Positions 1-5,824 of a stretch of 10,484 nt of DNA are shown here, one piece after another. Position 1 is the first letter of the stretch, and each line of letters begins with the position of its first letter. The notes under the pieces were generated by a model. The model did not search any database and was not told the origin of the DNA. It saw nothing but the letters and a program-made list of their open reading frames with translations. Source of the stretch: Alphaproteobacteria bacterium (GTDB lineage: Bacteria > Pseudomonadota > Alphaproteobacteria > Puniceispirillales > Puniceispirillaceae); the NCBI GenBank assembly GCA_011526395.1, contig WTHW01000150.1:1-10484 (forward strand). Reading direction: 5' to 3'. The position numbers and the translations under genes are program-made.

Positions 1-24
1 CATTAATTCTGAAGGATATATATG

Positions 25-41
25 TGGCATATCACATGCCA
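25..41. repeat. Short inverted repeat upstream of plsC-like gene
   Basis: TGGCAT (25-30) and ATGCCA (36-41) are perfect inverted 6-bp arms around ATCAC. The repeat lies 30 bases before the acyltransferase start and has no T-tract after it, so it does not look like a terminator. It could be an operator or a weak hairpin in the leader. No clear -35/-10 pair was recognised around it. Chance occurrence is quite possible in this A+T-rich stretch. Confidence 0.3.
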
Positions 42-70
42 TAATATCAAAACAAATGGCTATTATATAA

Positions 71-784
71 ATGATGATACTACGCTCTTTGCTCTTTAAT
101 ATCCTATTTTATGTTGGCACAGCTTTATTGTCTTTAATTTTACTGCCTGCTTTATTATTGCCGCCACGCGCCGCGGCGCTTGTTGGGATATTTTGGGGCT
201 GGCTGACAAATTTATTCCTTCGCCTCACAGTTGGCATCACTCACCAAATGAAAGGTGATATGTATGCTGGCACGCAAGTCATTTATGCTGCCAAACACCA
301 ATCAGCATGGGAGACGATGACCCTATGCTGGCGTCTTGATGGTCCTGTGATTGTCCTGAAAAAAGAGCTAACCAAAATCCCTGTTGTGGGATGGCTTATG
401 TCTCATTCAGGTGCTATCGCTGTCGACAGGTCAGCTGGCATGAAAGCATTGAAAAAAATGCGCATTGATGCCATCGCCGCCAAAAAGACAGGGCGCTCAA
501 TTCAAATCTATCCGCAAGGCACCAGAGTCGCCCCCGGCGAGCAAGCAGATTACCAAATTGGCGTCTATGCGATTTATCAGGCAACAGGCCTTCCTGTCAT
601 CCCAGTGGCTTTGAATTCAGGGGAATGTTGGGGGCCACGTGCCTTTGCCAAAAAACCGGGTAAAATCACAATCTCATTCTTGCCACCGATTGAGCCAGGC
701 CTATCTCGTAAGGCATTCATGGCACGCCTTGAACATGATATTGAAACAGAGATGGCGAACTTGCCGCCTGTCAGCCAAAAATAA
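71..784 (+). CDS. PlsC-like 1-acyl-glycerol-3-phosphate acyltransferase
   Basis: Probable lysophosphatidic acid acyltransferase (LPLAT/PlsC family), transferring an acyl chain to the sn-2 position in phospholipid synthesis at the inner membrane. The 237-residue length is normal for the family. Residues about 7-30 form one hydrophobic N-terminal membrane segment. Family motifs appear in order: block I as KHQSAWE (H76 with E81, an HX4E version of HX4D), block II around GAIAVDR (114-120), block III as YPQGTR (147-152, where most members have EGTR), and block IV VIPVALNSG (176-184). An in-frame TAA (68-70) directly precedes the start codon. The second ATG (74) is an equal candidate, and no good ribosome binding site is seen for either. 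The DUF2237 gene follows after about 40 bases and may be cotranscribed. The family call is firm; the exact acyl acceptor is inferred. Confidence 0.88.
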   Translation: MMILRSLLFNILFYVGTALLSLILLPALLLPPRAAALVGIFWGWLTNLFLRLTVGITHQMKGDMYAGTQVIYAAKHQSAWETMTLCWRLDGPVIVLKKELTKIPVVGWLMSHSGAIAVDRSAGMKALKKMRIDAIAAKKTGRSIQIYPQGTRVAPGEQADYQIGVYAIYQATGLPVIPVALNSGECWGPRAFAKKPGKITISFLPPIEPGLSRKAFMARLEHDIETEMANLPPVSQK

Positions 785-826
785 GACAAAAAAACAAGTC
801 AAACCCGCACATATAGGAGCATGACA

Positions 827-1240
827 ATGGATGGCGAAAGCTTTTATCACAGCCAGCAATATAATGTGCTTGGCACACCTCTTATCACCTGTTCCACAGA
901 CCCGATGACAGGTTTCTTCCGTGATGGTTGTTGCGCCACAGGGCCAGAGGATAGAGGCGTTCACACAGTCTGCGCGATTATGGATGACGCCTTCCTTGCC
1001 TTTTCCAAACAGGCAGGCAATGACCTTATCACCCCGCGCCCTGAATTTGGCTTTCAAGGCTTAAAAGCAGGCGACCAATGGTGCTTATGCGCCGCAAGAT
1101 GGGACGAGGCAAGACAAGCAGGCTTTGCCCCCAAAATCAGACTTGCCGCAACCAACCGCATCACCCTTGCCCTCATCCCCCTAGACGTGCTTACATCATA
1201 CGCCCTAGACGCCCCAAAAGACACCCCAAAAGCGCTATAA
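827..1240 (+). CDS. DUF2237 family protein
   Basis: Small cysteine-containing protein of about 137 residues matching the DUF2237 pattern, a family of unknown function common in Proteobacteria. Recognisable family blocks are NVLGTPLITCSTDPMTGFFRDGCC near the N-terminus (given here only as a landmark), then TGPEDRGVHTVCAIM, FLAFSKQAGNDL, PRPEFGFQGLKAGDQWCLCA, and RWDEARQAGFAP. The paired Cys residues (GCC and WCLC) are conserved in the family and might bind metal or form disulfides, but this is inference. The start is placed at ATG 827, 7 bases after AGGAG (815-819); the ATG at 821 is too close to that site. There is no signal peptide. It follows the acyltransferase closely on the same strand. 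The last ~20 residues are less conserved. No biochemical role can be assigned. Confidence 0.9.
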   Translation: MDGESFYHSQQYNVLGTPLITCSTDPMTGFFRDGCCATGPEDRGVHTVCAIMDDAFLAFSKQAGNDLITPRPEFGFQGLKAGDQWCLCAARWDEARQAGFAPKIRLAATNRITLALIPLDVLTSYALDAPKDTPKAL

Positions 1241-1271
1241 ATCTAAGCCATTATGGAAAATTAGAAATCTA

Positions 1272-1280
1272 TGATATAAT
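1272..1280 (+). promoter_or_regulatory. Extended -10 promoter of candidate ncRNA
   Basis: TGATATAAT is a perfect extended -10 element (TGn plus TATAAT at 1275-1280). The -35 position 17 bases upstream reads TTATGG (1252-1257), a poor match, as is usual for extended -10 promoters. The predicted transcription start, about 7-8 bases downstream, falls at G1288. That is exactly the first paired base of the outer stem of the RNA described next. This coincidence is the main reason to believe both features. Confidence 0.6.
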
Positions 1281-1287
1281 CCAAAAA

Positions 1288-1432
1288 GATCGGGGGAAGT
1301 ATCAAGCGATGAAGGTAAGGGGTGTCCCTCAGCGAGTTGGGACCGGCTAGGATACTCAACTAAGGGACATCACCATATACGCCGCTCATCATAAAGTGGT
1401 TTTCTTCCGATCACCTTTTTTCCACCTTTTTT
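1288..1432 (+). ncRNA. Candidate structured non-coding RNA, family not recognised
   Basis: Seen directly: the region has no plausible gene, and its two ends are complementary. Bases 1288-1298 pair with 1402-1412 in an uninterrupted 11-bp stem containing two G-U pairs. Inside, 1308-1312 pairs with 1386-1390 (GATGA/TCATC), then 1321-1329 with 1363-1371 (GGTGTCCCT against AGGGACATC, one G-U), then 1335-1339 with 1357-1361 (AGTTG/CAACT), leaving a roughly 17-base apical loop. The result is a closed, bulged rod of about 125 nt. It is followed by two copies of ACCTTTTTT (1413-1421 and 1424-1432) that could end transcription. A perfect extended -10 box points at base 1288. The rod with internal bubbles recalls 6S RNA in outline, but I see no sequence match to 6S, SRP RNA, tmRNA or RNase P RNA. 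It could also be a leader of the downstream channel gene, although that gene appears to have its own promoter. Confidence 0.55.
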
Positions 1433-1445
1433 AACCCTTTCCACA

Positions 1446-1485
1446 TGGTGGGATATGGGGGCTTTGCACCACATCTGATCCCCCC
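1446..1485 (+). other. Possible H-type pseudoknot
   Basis: TGGTG (1446-1450) can pair with CACCA (1467-1471). The loop between them carries GGGGG (1457-1461), which can pair with the C-run at 1480-1485. This gives an H-type pseudoknot topology if the segment is transcribed, for example by read-through from the candidate ncRNA. It ends directly at the -35 box of the channel-gene promoter. G-run/C-run pairing is common by chance, so support is modest. Confidence 0.25.
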
Positions 1486-1514
1486 TTGTTTGTCATCATC
1501 TCTGGCTTTATAAT
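1486..1514 (+). promoter_or_regulatory. Sigma70-type promoter for sodium channel gene
   Basis: TTGTTT (1486-1491), a 17-base spacer and a perfect TATAAT (1509-1514) predict a start near 1521, giving a leader of about 55 bases before the channel start codon. A hairpin with arms GTGCC (1516-1520) and GGCAC (1530-1534), extendable past one bulged G, sits on the predicted start point. It has no T-tract and could be an operator or 5' stem. Confidence 0.5.
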
Positions 1515-1575
1515 GGTGCCGCCTTTAGGGGCACTGCTTTGAAAAAAACACCCACCCGCATGACAGGTTACAGAT

Positions 1576-2400
1576 ATGAGCGCGCCATCCCAAAACGCTT
1601 CCCGCAAAACCATCGCCTCATTGGTCGAAGGGCGCTGGTTCACGATATTCATCACCACCCTTATCCTTATCAATGCTGTGACATTGGGGATGGAGACTGA
1701 TGAGGAGCTAGTTGCCTCTTACGGCGGCCTTTTGCATCTCGCTGACAGGGTGATTTTGGCCATCTTCACGATTGAGCTTGCTTTGAAATTCTATGCCTAC
1801 CGCGTCTCTTTCTTCCGTTCGGGCTGGAATTGGTTTGATTTGGCGATTGTGACAATCGCATGGTTGCCAACCAGTGGCGCGCTGACCGTTCTTCGTGCGC
1901 TTCGCATCTTGCGTGTTCTGCGCTTGATATCAGTGGTGCCACAAATGCGCCGCGTGGTGGCGGCCATTGGTCATTCTATTCCGGGTATGGTCTCAGTTGT
2001 GGGCGTATTGGGGCTTATCTTCTACGTCTCTGCTGTGCTGGCGACCAAGCTATTTGGCACCCACCCCGCACCAGAGATGCAAGAATGGTTCGGCTCCATC
2101 AGCGCCTCTGCCTATACCTTATTCCAAATCATGACCCTTGAAAGCTGGTCAATGGGTGTGGTGCGCCCGACGATGGTTCTATTCCCATGGGCGTGGATGT
2201 TCTTCTTGCCATTCATCATCATCACCAGCTTTGCCGTCCTGAACTTCTTTATCGGTATCATTGTTGATTCAATGCAGATGGCACAAAAGCTAGAAGCAAT
2301 AGAAAGCGGAGAAGATGATGATATGCCGATGACGAAGCAAGATTATCGCGCCCTTCGCGCCCAGCTTGATGAGATCACTAAAAAGCTTGATCAAAAATAA
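1576..2400 (+). CDS. Voltage-gated sodium channel, NavAb/NaChBac type
   Basis: Single-domain, six-helix voltage-gated channel subunit that would assemble as a homotetramer in the inner membrane. S1 is about 20-39, S2 55-77 (with E67, K71), S3 86-99 (D88) and S4 103-120. S4 carries four gating arginines at three-residue spacing (R107, R110, R113, R116). S5 is about 135-160. The pore loop has selectivity filter TLESWSMG (187-194), the same core as NavAb and close to the TLESWAS of NaChBac; the four Glu of the ESW motif make it sodium-selective in known members. S6 is about 208-232. The tail has an acidic stretch (GEDDD, 245-249) followed by a heptad-like segment (255-273) that fits the four-helix coiled coil of this family. 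The 274-residue length is typical. The start follows a weak AGG (1565-1567). It is apparently monocistronic with its own promoter. In known relatives the role is in motility, chemotaxis or pH/sodium adaptation; nothing here says which. Confidence 0.95.
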   Translation: MSAPSQNASRKTIASLVEGRWFTIFITTLILINAVTLGMETDEELVASYGGLLHLADRVILAIFTIELALKFYAYRVSFFRSGWNWFDLAIVTIAWLPTSGALTVLRALRILRVLRLISVVPQMRRVVAAIGHSIPGMVSVVGVLGLIFYVSAVLATKLFGTHPAPEMQEWFGSISASAYTLFQIMTLESWSMGVVRPTMVLFPWAWMFFLPFIIITSFAVLNFFIGIIVDSMQMAQKLEAIESGEDDDMPMTKQDYRALRAQLDEITKKLDQK

Positions 2401-2451
2401 GCCCTAACAATTTCACGCGCCTCACTGAACTAATCCATTTGCCACGCTCGT

Positions 2452-2466
2452 ATAAGTGTCACTTAT
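2452..2466. promoter_or_regulatory. Perfect 7+1+7 palindrome, likely operator of HAD-photolyase unit
   Basis: ATAAGTGTCACTTAT is an exact inverted repeat with a one-base centre, located 24 bases before the HAD start codon. It overlaps TATAAG (2451-2456), a possible -10 box, and lies just after TTGCCA (2439-2444), a possible -35 box. In either promoter reading a bound dimer would block or modulate RNA polymerase. It is not followed by a T-tract, so it is not a terminator. The binding protein is unknown; MarR-, GntR- or MerR-like repressors are all compatible with this geometry. Confidence 0.55.
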
Positions 2467-2489
2467 GACGATAAAGGAGTGTGTTTGTC

Positions 2490-3140
2490 ATGAAAGCAAT
2501 TGGGATTGGCTCTATCGGGGCATTAGCTGAAACATCTGAAATACAGCGTGCCTGTTTTAATCAGGCATTGGCAGAACATAAGACAGGCCTGCATTGGAAT
2601 ATCGCGACCTATTGTGATGCGATACAAAAGCCGGGCGGTTTTGCACGCCTTGCCGCGCTTGGCCTTAGCGATGAGACAGCCCGCGCCATCCATCACCGCA
2701 AGCAAGAGCTGTTCGCTGATGCTATCAAAGGCGTCATCACCCCGCGCACAGGCATCCTTGATTTGATGAGCGAATGTGCCGCGCAAAATATCACGATGGC
2801 GTTTGTGACCACCACCACCAAACAGACCCTTGATGCTGTGATAGAGGCGCTTGGCGACCAGATTGATTTTGATCAATTCAAGCTTATCACCCATGCAGAA
2901 CATGCCGCGCGCCCAAAGCCTTATTCTGATATTTATCATTTCGCCCTTGAAACACTTGGATGCATACCAGCTGAGATGCTTGCGATTGAGGATACAGAGG
3001 CGAATGTGAAATCAGCGCAGAATGCTGGCATCAAAACTCTCTTCACGCCGGGCGAATATGCGCTTGTCTCATCTATGAGTGCGTCCTCACATCAGCTCTC
3101 TTATGCACAGTGCGAGGCGCATTTCGCCGCCGCGGCCTAA
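2490..3140 (+). CDS. HAD-like protein (CbbY type) lacking catalytic motif I
   Basis: A 216-residue protein of the haloacid dehalogenase-like fold, resembling CbbY/beta-phosphoglucomutase-type phosphatases. The family motif I, normally DxDGTLAET, reads here GSIGALAET: the nucleophile position is G7 and the acid/base position is I9. Later motifs look intact: motif II at the TTTT run (107-110), motif III K143 in RPKPYSDIY, and motif IV AIEDTEANVKSA (acidic E167 and D168). Residues about 14-80 form the helical cap. Without the two aspartates it should not catalyse phosphoryl transfer, so it may be a binding or regulatory pseudoenzyme. The start is set at ATG 2490, 10 bases after AGGAG (2475-2479). 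The GTG at 2481 is too close to that site, and the MKA.. start aligns with family N-termini. The photolyase begins 23 bases downstream, suggesting one operon. Fold call is firm; function unknown. Confidence 0.85.
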   Translation: MKAIGIGSIGALAETSEIQRACFNQALAEHKTGLHWNIATYCDAIQKPGGFARLAALGLSDETARAIHHRKQELFADAIKGVITPRTGILDLMSECAAQNITMAFVTTTTKQTLDAVIEALGDQIDFDQFKLITHAEHAARPKPYSDIYHFALETLGCIPAEMLAIEDTEANVKSAQNAGIKTLFTPGEYALVSSMSASSHQLSYAQCEAHFAAAA

Positions 3141-3163
3141 GACCATTTCTATCAGGGCAAGCC

Positions 3164-4717
3164 ATGAGACCAAAGGCGAGCATTATCTGGTTCAAGCGTG
3201 ATTTACGCCTATCTGATCATGCCCCTTTGCAAGAAGCGATGAAACGCGGCTTGCCTTTGATACCTCTTTATGTGATTGAGCCTGATTATTGGCGCCTTGC
3301 CACCTCATCACGCCGCCATTGGCATTTCATCCATGACAGCCTCTGTGAATTACAAGCGCGCTTTCACCAGCTTGGCCAGCCCTTTTACATCCGCACAGGC
3401 GCCGTCACAGACATCCTGACAGATTTGCGCCAGAGGGTGCAAATTGATGCCATCTACACACATGAAGAGACTGGCAATCTATGGACTTATAACAGAGACG
3501 AACAGGTACGTGATTATCTCTACGCGCACAACATCCCCCTTCATGAGCTACCATCAGCTGGCGTCGCGCGCCGTTTTTTCAACCGTGACAAATGGGCGGC
3601 GATGCGTAACCAGCGGATATCATCCCCGCGCTTAACGCCCCCGCAATCTCTGCCATCACCTCTGCCAGAGATGACCCTGCCAGCTGGCACCTTGCCTGCC
3701 AAAGATGACCCGCTATTCGGGCCGCCTATCACCACCGATGATATGACACAAGCAGGGGGGCGCACAAAAGCTATCTCGCTCCTTACCTCATTTTTAGAAC
3801 ATCGCTCTGATAATTATGTGCGCCATCTCGCCTCGCCAAGCAAAGCTGAGTTTAGCTGTCTTCGTCTCTCTCCTCATCTTGCTTATGGCACCATCTCCTC
3901 GCGCGAGGTCACGCAAACCATCCAAAATTATCTAACCAATCCAGATAACCACATCACAGCTGTCCAAAAACGGTCATGCCGCGCTGTTCTCTCTCGCCTC
4001 GCATGGCGGTGTCATTTCATGCAAAAGCTGGAAGATGCGCCTGAGATAGAGAAAAGCGCCATGCATCCTCTTTATGAGGATATCAGACAAGACAGCCATA
4101 ATGAGGCCTATCTTCAGGCATGGCAGGATGGCAAGACAGGCTATCCTCTGATTGATGCGTGTATGCGGTGCTTACAAAAAACAGGCTGGCTTCCTTTCCG
4201 TATGCGCGCCATGCTTGTCAGCTTTGCCAGCTATCATCTATGGCTTGATTGGCGCATCACAGCCCCCCATCTTGCGCGCTTATTCACAGATTACGAGCCA
4301 GGCATCCACTACAGCCAATTTCAAATGCAATCAGGCATTACAGGCATTAACACCATCCGCATATACAACCCCATCAAACAAACAGATGATCATGACAAGC
4401 AAGGCACCTTCATCCGCAAATGGTGCCCAGAGCTTGCCAATCTGCCAGCCCCTTATCTATCAGAGCCTCATAAAATCCCGCCTTTTGAGGCTTTATCAAT
4501 CGGCTTCCAGATTGGGCGTGATTATCCTATGCCAATCGTCGAAAATGAACAGGCTATGCGCCAAGCGCGCGATAAAATCTTTGCGATACGAAAACAAGAT
4601 GGCTTTGCAAGGCTCGCCGCGCGCGTCTATCAAAAAATGGGAAGCCGCAACAGCCCAGACAGGCGCAAAAAACAAAAACCACAAAAGCCACAGACAGATC
4701 AATATTCCCTATTTTAA
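3164..4717 (+). CDS. Photolyase/cryptochrome family FAD-binding protein
   Basis: A 517-residue flavoprotein of the DNA photolyase/cryptochrome family. The N-terminal alpha/beta domain (about 5-135) opens with the typical IIWFKRDLRLSDHAPL and includes HEETGNLWTYNRDEQV (100-115). The helical FAD-binding domain covers about 230-490, with GTISSREV (242-249), WQDGKTGYPLIDACMRCL (320-337), TGWLPFRMRAML (340-351), DW at 362-363, and RIYNP (399-403). Compared with E. coli CPD photolyase as I recall it, W363 matches W359. The NNGGWQW block is replaced by GIHYSQFQM (380-388), so the FAD-proximal Trp (W382) and Asn (N378) are not conserved, and the W306 position is Asp. This puts it in a divergent subgroup, so DNA repair is likely but not certain. 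The tail (497-517) is Lys-rich. The start ATG 3164 follows AGGG (3154-3157); an upstream in-frame ATG (3110) would overlap the HAD gene and precede the family N-terminus. Confidence 0.92.
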   Translation: MRPKASIIWFKRDLRLSDHAPLQEAMKRGLPLIPLYVIEPDYWRLATSSRRHWHFIHDSLCELQARFHQLGQPFYIRTGAVTDILTDLRQRVQIDAIYTHEETGNLWTYNRDEQVRDYLYAHNIPLHELPSAGVARRFFNRDKWAAMRNQRISSPRLTPPQSLPSPLPEMTLPAGTLPAKDDPLFGPPITTDDMTQAGGRTKAISLLTSFLEHRSDNYVRHLASPSKAEFSCLRLSPHLAYGTISSREVTQTIQNYLTNPDNHITAVQKRSCRAVLSRLAWRCHFMQKLEDAPEIEKSAMHPLYEDIRQDSHNEAYLQAWQDGKTGYPLIDACMRCLQKTGWLPFRMRAMLVSFASYHLWLDWRITAPHLARLFTDYEPGIHYSQFQMQSGITGINTIRIYNPIKQTDDHDKQGTFIRKWCPELANLPAPYLSEPHKIPPFEALSIGFQIGRDYPMPIVENEQAMRQARDKIFAIRKQDGFARLAARVYQKMGSRNSPDRRKKQKPQKPQTDQYSLF

Positions 4718-5631
4718 GTAATATCATCAGGGAAAGAATGGCTTAGATATTGCACAATCTCTTCTGCAAATTTCGCCGCCGCCACTGGCAAAACGCGCCC
4801 TTTTGCTTGCACAATATGAAGCAGCCCCGTCATCCTATCGCGCTTCACAAACGGACGTGTTGCTAGCTCTCTATCAAGGGGTCTTGCACCACCTTCTTGT
4901 AGGGGAAGGCAAAAGGTAATCGCATTTTCATGCAAACAATAATGAGACATAAACTCATAAGAATCAGATGAAATAATATGCGGTAATTTCAAACCGCGCT
5001 TTGCTTGTGCGTGATGCAAGATATCACGCAATCCTGAATTATCAGTCGGCAATGTCACAGGATAATCAAGACAATCAGCCAACCTTATCTCAGCCTTTGA
5101 CGCCAGCGGGTGAGAGTGATGAAACATCGCTTGCACGTCTAGCTCTATAGTCGCCAAAATCTGATAATCACTTGGCGCAACAGGGCCAAAGACAATCCCA
5201 ATATCACAGGTAAAATCCTGCAAAGCTGACAGGCATTCATCTGCCGCGCGCCGCAATATCTCAAAACTCACCCCATCATGTGATCGGCGGTAAGAGGCAA
5301 TTAGAGAGGGCAGGAATGTGCCAATAATCTCACCCCCGCCAGCGATGGTCACATGGCCGCGCCTCACCCCTGATAAATCAGCGATTTGCGATGTCACTTT
5401 CGACAGATCAGCCATCGAGGCACGAATATGTTGTATCAGTAATTCACCTGCCACATTTAACCGCACCCCTTGCGGAAGACGCTCAAAAATCGGGTGACCT
5501 AACTCATCCTCTAAGGCCAAAATACGGCGATTTAGGGCTGTGGATGTAATGTTTAATTGCTCGGCTGCTTGGCGAATGGAGCCTATTTTCGCCACCACAT
5601 TTATATAATTCAGATGTGTTAAGTGTTTCAT
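4714..5631 (-). CDS. LysR-type transcriptional regulator
   Basis: A 305-residue LysR-family regulator of normal length. The winged helix-turn-helix occupies about residues 3-62, with the recognition region GSIRQAAEQLNITSTALNRR (17-36) followed by LEDELGHPIFER, the family hallmark. The effector-binding domain spans about 90-300 as two alpha/beta lobes: GHVTIAGGGEIIGTFLPSLIASY starts lobe one, and DIGIVFG is the typical strand before the hinge. The gene is divergent from glnK-amtB with a 193-base gap and convergent with the photolyase, with which it overlaps by the four bases TTAA (4714-4717). LysR regulators often control a divergent neighbour and themselves; a T-N11-A box in its own promoter supports autoregulation. 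The start ATG (5629-5631) has only a distant AGGA upstream (14 bases). The effector cannot be inferred. Confidence 0.93.
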   Translation of the reverse strand: MKHLTHLNYINVVAKIGSIRQAAEQLNITSTALNRRILALEDELGHPIFERLPQGVRLNVAGELLIQHIRASMADLSKVTSQIADLSGVRRGHVTIAGGGEIIGTFLPSLIASYRRSHDGVSFEILRRAADECLSALQDFTCDIGIVFGPVAPSDYQILATIELDVQAMFHHSHPLASKAEIRLADCLDYPVTLPTDNSGLRDILHHAQAKRGLKLPHIISSDSYEFMSHYCLHENAITFCLPLQEGGARPLDRELATRPFVKRDRMTGLLHIVQAKGRVLPVAAAKFAEEIVQYLSHSFPDDIT

Positions 5632-5645
5632 TTTATACGCTTTTT

Positions 5646-5674
5646 CCTATAGCGATGCAAAAAATGCACCACAA
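5646..5674 (-). promoter_or_regulatory. lysR promoter with internal LysR-type box
   Basis: On the minus strand TTGTGG (5674-5669), a 17-base spacer and TATAGG (5651-5646) form a sigma70-type promoter whose predicted start is about 10 bases before the lysR start codon. Inside the spacer, TGCA-AAAAA-TGCA (5656-5668) is a symmetric T-N11-A motif, the classical LysR-type box, positioned where binding would repress lysR itself. Confidence 0.45.
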
Positions 5675-5729
5675 CAAGCATATTTTAGCACAATACGCAC
5701 CGCCTCTCAAGATGTAGCTTATCATCACA

Positions 5730-5764
5730 CCAATCCCCCCAAACAGATTGGCAACAGGAACGCA
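5730..5764 (+). promoter_or_regulatory. Sigma54-like element before glnK with overlapping inverted repeat
   Basis: TGGCAA (5749-5754) and ACGCA (5760-5764) give the GG-N10-GC spacing that is diagnostic of sigma54 -24/-12 promoters. The -24 half matches TGGCAC in five of six positions; the -12 half keeps only GCA of TTGCA. An inverted repeat CCAATC (5730-5735)/GATTGG (5746-5751) overlaps the -24 box. glnK-amtB operons are commonly NtrC/sigma54-controlled, which supports the reading. The weak -12 half and the absence of a clear paired NtrC site lower confidence. Confidence 0.4.
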
Positions 5765-5824
5765 GCGCCTGTGACGACGATCAAAAAGACTGCACGAATT
5801 TGAATGATAAGAAAGGGTACACTC

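Noticed and set aside
22..99. A 25-codon ORF starting at ATG 22 with GAAGGA upstream
   Set aside because: It overlaps the start of the acyltransferase in another frame, has no recognisable composition, and the region also carries an inverted repeat. A leader peptide is possible but unsupported.
701..1057. Minus-strand 118-codon ORF
   Set aside because: It lies across the end of the acyltransferase and most of the DUF2237 gene, both of which have clear family matches; the translation shows no family features.
1288..1412. Assignment of the structured RNA to 6S, SRP or tmRNA
   Set aside because: The rod shape recalls 6S, but no conserved sequence was recognised. The SRP GGAA-loop motif and the tmRNA T-arm are absent. 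It is left unassigned.
2481..2489. GTG start for the HAD gene
   Set aside because: It lies one base after AGGAG, too close for initiation, whereas ATG 2490 is well spaced and aligns with family N-termini.
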